A stretch of 64,000 nucleotides of DNA from Mnemiopsis leidyi (taxonomy: Eukaryota; Ctenophora; Tentaculata; Lobata; Bolinopsidae), in assembly GCA_000226015.1 (NCBI GenBank), contig JH152665.1, forward strand, positions 50,015 to 114,014. The letters are read 5' to 3'. The notes beneath the pieces are model-generated. The model made no database searches, was not told the origin of the DNA, and saw only the letters and a list, made by a program, of their open reading frames with translations. Positions within the stretch are counted from its first letter, which is position 1; every line of letters starts with the position of its first letter. Position numbers and translations under genes: made by a program. Shown piece after piece: positions 47,715-60,500 of the stretch.

Positions 47715-48135
47715 CTTATATCCGACTCTTGCAGCTCAACGCTATCGTTCGTTAGACGGTATTATCTCGTCAAACAAGGGCCTAAATAGCTTAAGTTAAA
47801 CTTAAATAAAATTGATTCGCTGGGTTAATTAACGAAGCCTTTGGTGCGTGAGAAACTTCAAAATACCGATCAACAGGAACACGGACATAATGATAAATTT
47901 TTAATATTTTAGTTTAACATTACTATTACTAGAATAAAGAGAGAAGCACACTGAGAGTGACAGAGCTCATGTTTGATGTTTAAAGCCGGTAACGCCAACC
48001 TTCGGTTAATATTAGCTCACTTTTCACCTTAGCACAGGTGACTTCTTGACGACGCCGAGATGATATCCGTCTAACGTTCTTAAGAAACGATTCTCGTCCA
48101 GCTTTGAGCTGCAAGGGTCGAGTGTAACCACGACT
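47715..48135. mobile_element. two family C remnants in AT-rich DNA
   Basis: 47715-47773 (TATCCGACTCTTGCAGCTCA ... ATTATCTCGTCAA) and 48046-48135 (TTGACGACGCCGAGATGATA ... GCTTTGAGCTGCAAGGGTCG ... CCACGAC) are diverged C copies. The DNA between them shows no gene. Confidence 0.55.
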
Positions 48136-48245
48136 AAGGACCGCTTTGATGAAATTGAAGGTAGTCAAATCTAATTCTAATAGCGAAACGCTGCAGAACT
48201 TTCTTACTATTAGTATTACTAACTACTAAGATACAGCAGACATTT

Positions 48246-49753
48246 GGGAAAAGGGTCATATAGTTTGGTGAGTGGGGCAATTGGTGCCAATGGATCCACT
48301 CAATGGAACAAATGGATGTCCCAATGGCGATGAGGTCAGTGGTGCCAATGGTGGTCCCCATCACCATTGGCGCCAATGGATGTGTTCCATTGGCGACAAT
48401 GGCGATCGCCATTGGCGACCATTGGCGCCATTATAATGGATCCATTGGAACCACTCGATAGCGATACCTTTTTCACGATCACCACTCAGAGTGAATGGAT
48501 CATTTGGAATTACAATGTCGACAATGGTACCAGTGGCGATAATGGCGACAATGGTACCAAAGATACCAACAATGACGACATTGGCGCCAATGGCGACAAT
48601 GGCACCAATGGCGACAATGGAACCAACAATGGTACCAATGGCGACAATGGTGCCAATGACGACAATGGTACCAATGGCGACAACCAGTAAATAATTATGC
48701 CGGATTATAGCCATCTACGACAGTGGCTCCAATGGTAACAGTGGCGCCATTCATTTTAATCGCCATTGTTACCATAGTCACCAGTGGCACCACTGTCGCC
48801 ATTTTTGAAGCATCGTTTTTTCTTTGTCTGATTGGCGCCAATGTCACCACTATTACCATTGAAACCACTGTCGCCATTGGCACCTCTATGACTATCGTCA
48901 ATGCCGATAATTCGGTATTTAATTATTGATGCCATTGACGCCATTATCGCCATTGTCGCCATTGTTGCCACTGTCACTCTTGGCACCACCGTCGGTATTT
49001 CTATTTTCTGATTATCGCCATTGGTACCATTGTCGCTATTGGTTTCATTGTCGCCATTGGTGATATTGTCGCCATTGCTTGTTTCATTGTCGCCATTGGT
49101 TTCATTATTGCCATTGTCGCCATTGATACCATTGTCGCCAATGTCGTCATTGTCGTCATTGTTGGTACCATTGGTACCATTGTCGCCATTATCGCCATTG
49201 GTACCATTGTCGACATTGTAATTCCAAATGATCCATTCACTCTGAGTGGTGATCGTGAAAAGGGATCGCCATCGAGTGGTTCCAATGGATCCATNNNNNN
49301 NNNNNNNNTGTCGCCATTGGTGATATTGTCGCCATTGCTTGTTTCATTGTCGCCATTGGTTTCATTATTGCCATTGTCGCCATTGATACCATTGTCGCCA
49401 ATGTCGTCATTGTTGGTACCATTGGTACCATTGTCGCCATTATCGCCATTGGTACCATTGTCGACATTGTAATTCCAAATGATCCATTCACTCTGAGTGG
49501 TGATCGTGAAAAAGGGATCGCCATCGAGTGGTTCCAATGGATCCATTATAATGGCGCCAATGGTCGCCAATGGCGATCGCCATTGTCGCCAATGGAACAA
49601 TCCATTAGCGCCAATGGCGATGGGGACCACCATTGGCACCACTGACCTCATCGCCATTAGCGCCATTGGAACATCCATTTGTTCCATTGAGTGGATCCAT
49701 TGGCGCCAATGGCGCCAATTGCCCCACTCACCAAACTATATGACCCTTTTGCC
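48246..49753. mobile_element. foldback-type transposon with long repetitive inverted arms
   Basis: The two ends are inverted repeats (GGGAAAAGGGTCATATAGTT and, reversed from 49753, GGCAAAAGGGTCATATAGTT) and the similarity continues for at least 300 bp into each arm, through GTGAGTGGGGCAATTGG, GGATCCACTCAATGG and CACTCAGAGTGAATGG. The inner arms are tandem arrays of 6- to 12-bp units (GGCGACAATGGTACCAAT). The flanks are perfect 7-bp direct repeats GACATTT (48239-48245, 49754-49760). This design (long, internally repetitive inverted arms, 7-bp duplication, no obvious transposase) is that of foldback or Galileo-like elements. Apparent Asn-Gly-Asp reading frames are by-products of the repeats. 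Confidence 0.85.
49295..49308. other. assembly gap (14 N) beside a duplicated arm segment
   Basis: Sequence left of the gap (about 49047-49294) is nearly repeated right of it (about 49309-49544). The duplication could be real or an assembly artefact around the gap. Confidence 0.9.
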
Positions 49754-49760
49754 GACATTT

Positions 49761-50975
49761 GTAATTGTACTTGTAGAGGGAGAAATTTAAAAAAGATTTC
49801 AAGGTTTAATAAGGTTTGTGCTTTTGTAGAACTTGAACTGGAATTGGAACATAGAACTATAAGTAAAGTTCAATGATTTACCTATCCGATAATAATTTGA
49901 CTTCATCTGCATCACGACGGTGATACGATCACAATTATCAATTATCAATTGTCACATACGAATACCGGTCAAGCAATGCCAATGCCACACCGACGGTAAT
50001 ACCATTCCATTTCCTATAGTCATCATGGCTGATGGAGAATTTTCTGTCGTCTTTCTCATTCTAGTACAGCATTTTTAAGGCAGCAGTACCAGTTGCAGGA
50101 AGGTTTAAAATGTAGCTACGTGAAGTTGAAGTTAGCACTTGTCAGCAGTCACTTCCTAGTTATTTGCAACATTTGTAGCTGTCAAGCTAACTTTCAAGCT
50201 ATTCCATTACCATCAAATTATTTTACCTGTCACAAGTCAAAATATTATTTATTATTATCAGCCTTTCAATTTTAAATCTGATGTTGCAATCAAACTTTTA
50301 AAAGTTGGTGGACCTTTTAAGATGATTGCTGCGATGATTTCAAGATTTGCAAGAACGGTACCTAACTTTGGTTTGGAAACTTTTGCCGCATCTAATTGTA
50401 AGTCATAATCAGTGCACCTAAACATCATAATGCACTGCTGGGAATCCTAGATCCTTTTCATAAAGTTAAGAATAAATGTTATGTGCAATTGTATTGAAAG
50501 CGTAGAAAATCTATCATTCATTTTAGATAGAAATTCGATAACATACTGACAAGACATAATATTAGATATCAAATTAGATGAAATATGCTTCCTCAAAATC
50601 CAAATTGCAGGTAAATTTTAGAATAACTAAAATACGGCAATAAATATTTGCACTTACTACTGTTCCCCAAATATCTGAACAGAAATTAAGTAATTTAATG
50701 AATTCAACAAAGTTCAGTTATCCAACCACATCTTTGAGGCTATCAGTTAGACTTAGACAAATCGGTTGCAACTCAATGGCTTGCCAAAGTATCCAAAATT
50801 TAAACAGCAACTATACTAAAAAGAGATCACAATAGATTCCTTGTATCCAGTTTAATGAGAACAATTCAATTTATATTTACCACCCAAGTTGCAAAATCAA
50901 GTTTGCAGTTCTGTGCCCACGAAATATCACTTCGTGGAAGCCGACATCAAGAACAGTCCCTGTTAGGGCACTGAT
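49761..50975. other. intergenic, no gene recognised
   Basis: AT-rich 3' flank of the EF-hand gene; only short frames. Confidence 0.5.
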
Positions 50976-52049
50976 TTACATGTCATTCTTTATTGCTACA
51001 GCTATCTTCGTAAGAATATTATTTGAGAACTCCTCGTAGCTCACTTCCCCGTCATGGTCGATGTCCAGCTAAGAAAATGTAACTTTCATAAACTTGTATT
51101 TCATCAGCGTGGACAAGAAATCAGGCGTGGTTGGATATAGACCAAAATACTAGGAATCTTGACAACATATAAATTAAGGTAATGTATTTTGTCGACAGCC
51201 TCAGTAAAAAGGCTCGGGCGGTGAAGGTAGTTTTAAAGATAATTACCTGCTTGATGAGGGCCGTGACCTCCGCATCGTCGGCCGGCTTGCCGGTGAAAGC
51301 AGCGATTCCTGATCGGATCTCAGCGTGGCTCAACGATCTAGGAAGGCGATAGTCGAAATTTTGGGTTGTTTCACTCAAAACTTTTCCAAATCAAAAGGGA
51401 CAGAAAATACTGTATTAATTAATTTAATCAGTATTACCTATTACCATCAGCGTCCATCTTGGCAAAAAGCTGTGCCATTGCTTGTTCAGAGCCAGACAAG
51501 GCTTGGGAGTTGAGAGCCACAGACAGAGCAATAAACTCGTTAAAATCGATCGTTCCATTACCGTCTGTATCGTACTGAGATAAGTTGACAGTTAGCATGT
51601 AAAACCACACCTCAGCTTCAGACGAATTTCTATCAACATGATAAACATGATGGTATCAACATGATAAACATGATGGTAATATCTGTTAACTATTGACAGA
51701 AGTTAGGACGAAAGTTGTCAGTAACAAGTTAACATCTCCTAATTAAAAATCAATTTCGGTTTTTTAACTTTCTGTGAGGTGTGGAAATGATTGAGTCAGT
51801 TATATACATATTTAAAAGATTTACCGTGAACAACGTAGGACGTTTTTACATCGCATGTCAAGTGTCAACACTGACACCATGGATGAAACGTTGAAACTGC
51901 TATATTACCTTTTTGAAGAACTTGGTGACTTCATCCTCGCTAAACTTGACTCCGACACCAGCCATGGCCTCCTTAAGCTCCGACAAGGTGATCCCACCGT
52001 CATTGTTCTCATCAAAGAACTGGAAAAGAGCTTTGCTTGCCTCTGCCAT
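50976..52049 (-). CDS. four-EF-hand calcium-binding protein, calmodulin-like
   Basis: Four coding exons: 52049-51909, 51574-51438, 51337-51247 and 51068-50976 (141, 137, 91 and 93 nt), 462 nt, 153 aa, with GT/AG at each junction. The ATG at 52049-52047 sits in a good context (GACAAAATGG). EF-hand loops: residues 13-24 (DENNDGGITLSE), 49-60 (DTDGNGTIDFNE), 88-99 (DADGNRSLSHAE) and 125-136 (DIDHDGEVSYEE). Calcium ligands at loop positions 1, 3, 5 and 12 are present in all four; loop 3 has Arg instead of Gly at position 6, so it may bind weakly. Introns fall after EF1, inside EF3 and before EF4. The length fits a calmodulin/troponin C-type sensor with two lobes. There is no signal peptide or TM segment, so it is likely cytosolic. 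The exact orthologue is not determined. Confidence 0.93.
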
Positions 52050-54533
52050 TTTGTCGGAGCTGCGTATGGAAAGGGGATGATGTTAATAGGAAACAATGAA
52101 AAGTACCAAACGAGATTCATATCTAAGTTTCACTGCATAACCAATTTATTCTTTAGCAACCCCTACTAGCAACCCCTATTAGCAACCCAGCTATTGTTTA
52201 GATCCTCTATAATTCTATATCCTCGAGCGCCGTTTCCAATAATCACGAAGTAAAGAAATTGGAGGAAAACTAGTAAATAATTAAAATTTAATACGCCAAT
52301 ACTCTTGTTGAGAAAAATTTGATTTGTACCACGAAGATTATGCCAGTGTTTATTAAATTAAATTCAATATAATTTCTATTTCTGTGACGGACTCTACAGC
52401 AAAATTAGGCTTTCCTATAAAATTAGGCTAAAAGAACTTTAGAAAGGCAATTGATCGGCACATTTTTCTATGCAACGAACAGCAACTATTGAATGGAGCT
52501 TCTAACGTAACTAGTTTAGACCACATGAACGAGCTAAAAAACGACGCATGGCTATCAATTGATGAAAAATGACAATTAATTCACGCCCGATATGAGGTAC
52601 GTCAACTCTGAACATATTGCAGTGTAGACTCCGTTAGCTTGCAGCTACTTTCTCTACCCATTCTGTATTGTCCATTAACATTTAGGTAGGAGATAAGGCA
52701 GGTTTGAATCTCGAGATAATTCGGTAGGCTGCATGATACGTTACCATTAGGAACAATCGAAGATTAAAATAAGGCTCATGGTTGCTTGCACTTGCAGTTT
52801 GGGCAGTAAGAATTACCTCTGATAAACCAAGAAGCAAAAATGAATCGGCAATTGGTGAAATACGGCAATTTATCATCGTGCTAATGACATTAAGGAAAGC
52901 GCATACACGGTAATCGATAAATCTCGCCGCAGAAAAACCGGGAAACCACCGTCAAAACTGTGCACTTCAGGTAATCTTCCGAAAAAAATAAACCGGTTAG
53001 TTGAAATGAAGATAACCATATTAGCAGTTTCCCCGAAAGATTGGTCGATTGTCGGAGGACTTGTCGCGATGTGAAGCCCGTGAAGTTAACCCGGCCAGCT
53101 ACAACAGGCTACCTTCTGCCTCGCATGCAGTAATCACTGCAACAGCCCTGCGTGAGGTAGTAATATTATGAACTGAAGGACTCAATGAGGGGGCACCAAC
53201 GTCTGCAGGATGAGCATTACAGCAATATACTACCGGGCACTTCAGCTAACACTTCATCTGGATAGATTGTACCACCAGCGAATTGATCCCACTGAAACCA
53301 CACTAATGTTATACTTATACACCAAGCCAAAACTGCACAAGCAACACAATTCAAATAACGGAGCGTCGGCCGAAGTCAATATTTTTGACATCTGAAGAGT
53401 AATTCTCGTACCGTCATTGCTAAAAGGTCAATCTAATATTTGCCACGAGTAAACATTGCATCAACTCTGTGCCTGGACAGGGAGCTCATCTTTACAACGT
53501 GATTTACACGATGGACCAACACCGACAAATGATATCCCAGCAATTAATTTTGGAACCCTGGTTCGAGTTGTCTGATACTCCATTAGTGAATTACATACCG
53601 CAGATGCAGCAAACAGAGTTAGAAATCATTCCCCATTACTCCCATTATTCTAAGCGCTACAGATGCTTTCAGCTCCAAGCAATAAGCGTGATATCGCAGC
53701 ATTGGTCTGCTATGTCCACACACTGTGCGCATGTAATGTAGGTACGGATAGACGGACGAAGAACTAAACTGTTTGAAATGACGGAAACATTAACTTTCCC
53801 AGTCATGGTGATTATGAAATTTCCGGGCCATTATTCTGTTTCAAGAACGGTTTACTTCAGGGTTAGACTTGATTTTCTGCAGATTGCTTCCCTAGAGAGC
53901 GTCATACTTCCAGACAAGCAGCCATGTTCATTATATCTTTATTCAAGGAGTTTGACATGTACTTGTTCAGATGTTCAGATGTTCAGGATGATATTATAAA
54001 AGGAAAGATACGACTCAAACAAATATTAGAGAAACCGGTTGATTGGTTGACTAAGATAGAATAGATTACATAACTAGATTTTCGAAGACATGAAGGTGGA
54101 CTTGTTGAGCAAATAGTATTATCGTTTAATGGTATATTTCAAATTTAATAAGATAATCAGTTTACTGTACTTGCATAAATGTATGCAATGATAAACCCCT
54201 GTTTGTGATATCAATTCGAACTACAGCGCAACCCGTTACCACAACTTTCGTTTAACAGTAAATATGGAAGTTCCTGATGAATGGAGATCGGTGAGCCGAT
54301 GTAGAAGGCATTAAAAATAATTTTAAGTTCTTCAAGGGGGCTATAGCAGTTTGATGGTTAGATCGCGACAGTACAGTGACCATACTTTTTCAATCCACTA
54401 CCTACCTCGGAAAAGTGTAAGCGCTCTGTCAGGGTAAACAAGCCCAGTAAGGGAGACAGACGCACACACAAAAACACAGACTTACACACACACAGACTAA
54501 CACACGTGCAGGCCAGATCACACCCAGTAGAAA
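52050..54533. other. intergenic, no gene recognised
   Basis: Divergent spacer between the minus-strand EF-hand gene and the plus-strand Ly6-like gene, so it should hold both promoters. Short frames only. Confidence 0.5.
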
Positions 54534-57500
54534 ATGTTGCGGTGTTTTGTTTTGCTGGGCTGCCTGCTCACCCTGTCTCTCCAGTTAAGGTGCTTCGTGG
54601 GGGAGACAGAAAAGCTTGCTAAAGTGGACTGCAAGACCCTGGCAGGAGTGGACCCCAACGTGTGCTCTAAATACGAACTGTAAGTATGAGTAGAGATAAC
54701 TTTCCCAGAGGCTCTGAATCCCTCTGAATATATGAACCTTAAGGAACCGGCCACACATTCTGAATTATCCTACTCGGGCATTATTAAATGAAATATTTAA
54801 GCCTAATTTGTTCAGAGGAATTGATTCAGATCGACAAAAAATAAGATAAACGGTAGACTGGGCACTATCAATAAACCATACTGCACTTAAGAGTTCAGCC
54901 GGAGTGTTCTTGAAATCTCTTTGTACACTTGACTTCAAAGTAATTTTTGGCTAGTTATTCAAATATCAAGTGTCCAGCATCAAAGTTTCGTGAGAATCAG
55001 AAGACTCCTCCGTCAATAATAGGCCACTGATACTTTTTACCAAATTAGTTATTGGTTATACGCTTAATTTAGAGTAGATAAAAAAGTCGGTAGAATCGCA
55101 GTTAAATTTGAGAAAAATTCCCTAATTTTCAGTAATTCGACATCAAAAGATTTTGCATGACCAAATTTAGTCAGTAATGTCCAGTTCTTTGTAAAAGAAA
55201 GGCAACGACAGAACTAGTGAAAAAAGCAATATAAAGAAAAATAGCAATAGACCCATATATGTCATAAGATTATAGGCATATTGCAGTAGAGAAAGGCGAT
55301 TACATTCGAAATTATGTACTTGTTTAACGCAATCGGATTGTACAATGTACACCTTTACTTTCATGCAGTTCAAAAAAGAGAATTAAGTGGAAAATTTGAA
55401 ACTCGCGCGATTATGTGAAAATTTAAGTCGTTTGATCAAAAAAGAAATGCTATAAAATCTGCCATGCCAGCAGCTCATCAAATGCATTTACTCGAAAAAA
55501 CTATAAAAATGATGATATTAGCATTTTAGTGGTCTCCCCACCATGCTTATAATCGAACTGTGTGGTTGGGTCATGACAATAAGAAAGCCTTGAAAGTTGG
55601 GCCACCATACTGTTAGATTAATGGATTGCATTTAATACATCTTGCTTTGGCAAGAAACCTCGTCTATACAGCTACCCCTCACGAATTTTGGACGAACAGT
55701 CCCAAATAGCTAAATCGTCATTTTCTTTATTTCAGAAAAATTTTATGCAGGTTTCAGAGCCTTATGTAGATTAACTATTCAGTAAATAGATGCTTCTGCG
55801 AGAAAATCACGTGCAACTCAACTTTGAGTATCATCAATCAGCTCAGTAAACTTATTCCTCTCTAAAAAGCTGTAAACCGGACGGGGAAATAGTTTGGTCA
55901 TATCTTTCTGATTCAGTTAAAGTGTGGTCACTTAGCGTCCCCAACAGTCGAGCTATAAAGGTTTCTGTGACTAAAAATGCTAATTGCTATAAATGTATTG
56001 AATTGTAATTCATTTTAAGAAACGTTTTATTGGCGACCGAACCAAACACGATCATTTTAGTGTTATTTTTCATGATAGCTAATTACTGATCTAGATAAAT
56101 TTAATTTTGGTTGAATGACGTCCAAAGCTTTGTAAAACTACTCAGGCATGAAAATAGTATCTGATCTGAATTTAGCAATTTTCTATTATTCAAAGTTCTG
56201 GACTACTAATTATACTGTCAGTTTGTCTTAGAGATTAAAATCGTGGTACTGTTACTGAGTGGGCCTATATCAGCATTTAGTTGACGAGAATAAAAAATAT
56301 GGCACAAATAGGGTCAAGGGGGCTGATTTACTCAATGTAGTATAATTAAGAGTATCCGAAATGGGTACATAGCAAAACCCAAAAACAAAACGCAGTAGTG
56401 GTTTCAGCACTGCTTCGGTGGCGCCCAAACATTTGCCCAAGAAGAAACTTCCATGAGATACAAAAGCTCGAGTACTGTCAGTCACTGCAAATTGTAACCA
56501 GTAAAATTGATAACAATGTGACACTATTGTTCCTCATATTGAGAGGATAAACGGATGTTTGAACTGGGGTATTGTCTACCAAGCTCTAAACTCTAAACTC
56601 AGGCCAAATGTTTTCTTAGGACGAGAAGGCGACGGGTAAGGAATATACCTGGAGTTCAAGAAAAGCATAATGGTGTGGTACAAGTAGTATTGCAACAGAG
56701 AGAAGTAGAAATGAACTAGATATATTGGTTGGTGCTTATTTCTTCCAAAAAAAGTGTAATTATACAAACTTATAAATTGTGGAGATCAGATGTTCTGAAG
56801 GATGACATTTACAACAAAAGACAGGCATTTATATGAACTTTGCGAACTTTTACATAATTTGGACCACAGAATGACTGATTGAAATATTGCTGTCCAATGT
56901 CCATTGCTTAATATGAGGCCCAAGGAGGAAGGAGCTACCGGAAGAATTCCTATCGACACTTCAAACCAGCCTGCCCAGGTATGAGCTCTGAAATAGATGA
57001 CCTGTGAGTACCTAATTCTAGGATTACATAGGGGGTAAACTAGGCACCCAAACTGCAAGGTCTCAACACCTTTTTTTGTAAACCATGCCGGAAACGGGAT
57101 TGACAAATAAATCTTAGCAGTGGCATAAAACTTTAAGGAGCTAGCTGCTGTGTCACAGCAGCTGTGAACCAATTTAAAGTAGTATTGGCAAGTATTGTTC
57201 ACAGAACAGTTGGGCGACGAGCATCAATATGGCGAACATAATATTTGAATAACGTCAAAAGTCAAAACGGTTCAAATGTTTAGTTGATGAGGACTACTAA
57301 CCAGCTGTCCAGATTTTCTTCATATCCAAATTTCAAGGATGTTATGTGTACATGAGGTTACTTTTAAACCTCTTATACCACAAATTAACTCAAAACATTA
57401 GGGCTAAGGTGGCCGCTGATATTGATAAGCTCATTATAACCACGAATCAGATGTAGGCGTAACGTTTCGACGCTGAATGGTCTATAAACAGTAGGGTAGA

Positions 57501-60500
57501 TATAAATAGGAATAAGTGATGAAATAACGACAAAATCACACTCCTCATTCTTCCTCAATATCTCGCATTAGATAATTAAAAGAGAATCGTTTATTCCACC
57601 CCACGTACAATCGAATGAGCCCAGTATGTCACGAGATACAGCTATATCCACCTGCTCCCGGATACGGGAGGCTATTTTAATGCAGACAGCTGCAAGAATT
57701 CATTGTTCCTTTTTGTATAAGAGTGGCATGGGGAGATGAAATAGAGAAATCTACTAAAATATGGCAATAAGATAAAGTTGCACGTGCGGAGCGCACTTCG
57801 TAAAAACGCTGACACGTTATATAACCTTGTTAACAGGAGTTAATGTTGTTCCTCTAGTGAGCGGACATAAACTTAGACTTCCTTTTTATGAAAGACATGG
57901 TGCTGTGAGAAGGTCAGAGCTCAAACCTTCCTGATGAAAGCTCATCTCAGTGCCATCAGAAGACATGTTAAGTAGTTCACTATAAACTAAGGACTTTCTA
58001 ACAAAATGATATCGTATGAAAACTAAACTAAAAGAAACTAAAACGGCCAATACCTATGTATCTATTTCGAAAAAGTAAGGCGTCCTGGATTCTATTCATC
58101 CGATTTCTTCAAAGCGTTACAACTCTTAGCCTTCATGAAAATTGGCATAAAAAACAAAACTGAATTCAATCAAGATACTGATATCGTATTAACAAAATAT
58201 ATTCATTTTTACTTCAAAAAGGGACCGTCCAATATATTTTCAATATATAGACACAATCGCAGGAATTTAAACGAAATTTAACTTTAAAAGTTACCTATTC
58301 TAAAGACTCAGAACCACGAATTGTTAAGTGTAATACCGCTAAACGAATTGAAAAGGCTCGTCTATTCAATGGCGAATGTAGTTATGCATTGACGTTTAAT
58401 ATCGTTAATTTGGGTCCCATCGTAAACAGTCTACAACATTTCATTGTTCTAATCTCACAAGTTATAGTTTAACCTTATTCTCCTTGGTATGTGAGCTTGT
58501 GTTTGTACGCATTTCTATGAGTACAGTTTAATTCAAACCCCAACAAAATGGGTAGATAGGCTAATCTAAACCTAACATTAAGTTTTAATTCAAACATGTG
58601 TGAAACAATGGATAGATCACGTTTCGATTGGGTGTTTTCTGTGACAACCAACGTATGTTAGTGTATAAAAAAGAAGATTTTTCCTGAAATCGTTAATTTT
58701 CGCAAAGCTATAAGTGGGAAATGTTCAATTGCATTAGAGTATTGAAAGAAGCTACTGTACAATCGATTGAAGAAGCTACAGTTCTATAGTCTAGTTTCAA
58801 ACTAGCACAATTTCCTAGTTAATATTTACTCGGGATAAACTGGAAAGTACGACGAACCTTCTCACTAGTCCTTCAACTATTTGTTTAGTCTGATTTCCTC
58901 AAGTGATATTCTCTCAAATTTAGCAGATAGTTTATATTTCATTCAACTTGATAGCTATTAGTTATAGTTCACTTTACTCAAGTATAGCTATAGTTCAATT
59001 TACTCAAGTATATCTATAGTTTACTTTACTCAAGTTTAGCCACTGTTGGGATAACTGTGACTAACCACAACTACGTTGCGAGATCAAGTCAGAACACAGC
59101 CTGCTGTAGTAGTCATATTAAATTATTCTAAATCAAGAGTAAAGGTAGAGAACAGACATGCAGAGTCAACAGCGTATATACAGGTCGATGTCAGTAAATT
59201 GGGTGATATAACAAAAATTCGTAATTTACAATAATTTAAATGCAAAATTTTCCAAGAAGCTTTATAAGGGTCAGAAAGGGTCATCAGTTGAGTAGACAAG
59301 ATTCCGTAATTTTCAAAAGAACACTACAGGCGAATTTTCGGCCGGTAAACCCAAGAATTCTACTTGCCTCCGGCCGAACATACCAGTGGTAAGACAATGT
59401 CTTTGACATTGTAAACCAATAGATATGTCCCCCAAGATGAGACCAAACGAAGTAATTTAAAGAAAGCGGAAAAAACTGTACGGCGGAAAAAACTGTACGG
59501 TCGTAAGTATCATATATTGAAAAAGTATTAGTAGGAAGGATATGGCAAGAAAGTTGTAGCTATAGTTCACTTAACTGAAGTATAGCTATAGTTCACTTTA
59601 CTCAAGTATAGCTATTATGCACTTCACGAAAGGTCTTCAGACCGGAAACTTAATAGCCCTGTAGCATTAGAAATTCCTTTATTTTCTGTTATGAAAGTCA
59701 ACACACAATTCTGAACATAAGAGATTCGTTATTCTTTTCGTATGAAACAAGAACATTTTTTCAATATGTTTTAACTCGCTCACATAATCGTTAAAACGGA
59801 ATGCAAAGATTGAAAAACCATTCTTATTCTTAAGACTAAACCGAAGAGCATTTTTCCTAGAAATATAGAAGATTCAATAACGACACACAGCATAAGCTTG
59901 AGCTCAATATAAACAGTAAGCATTCCTTCGTCGGTTCGAATTACAAGGTCAAACCAAGCCACTGTGCTGGCCTCTTCATTATAGTAACAAACCAGTGGAT
60001 AAAACAGTCGTTACCGAAGCAATAAGCCTGCCAATCCACTAAACTGTAGAGTGAACAATAAACGACTTGTACAGACTCACCCGGCAAAATAGGCTGGAGA
60101 CAAGCAGTAAACAACGGCTTCCATTAGGAATATTTTGCATACTCAGCTCTTTATAAGCTTGTTTGATGGGGCCAAGCTTCCTCTCAAATTGGAATGAGGA
60201 CCAGTTAACTAAGTTGAAGAATATCATGTGATAGTATTAGTTATATTAGAATTGGCTCAAGTTGGCTAATAGCAAATTCAGCAGACCAAGGCTATGCTTA
60301 GATTTGATGAAGAAAAGGTGTCCTTTGTTAGCACAAAAATTTTTGCCACTTCTATTAGAATACGCTTTTTACTCAGCTAAGCTAATATCCATGTATTTAA
60401 ATTGGTTGATAGATTTGCAGACTGTATCGAAAAAGGATTTCAATATTGTTATGGATTTAAATCTTTCTTTATTTACCAATTGCAGACGTTACTTTTGCTG

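Noticed and set aside
49001-49687. Asn-Gly-Asp-rich frames around the foldback element as genes
   Set aside because: They are products of short tandem units in the inverted arms and appear on both strands.
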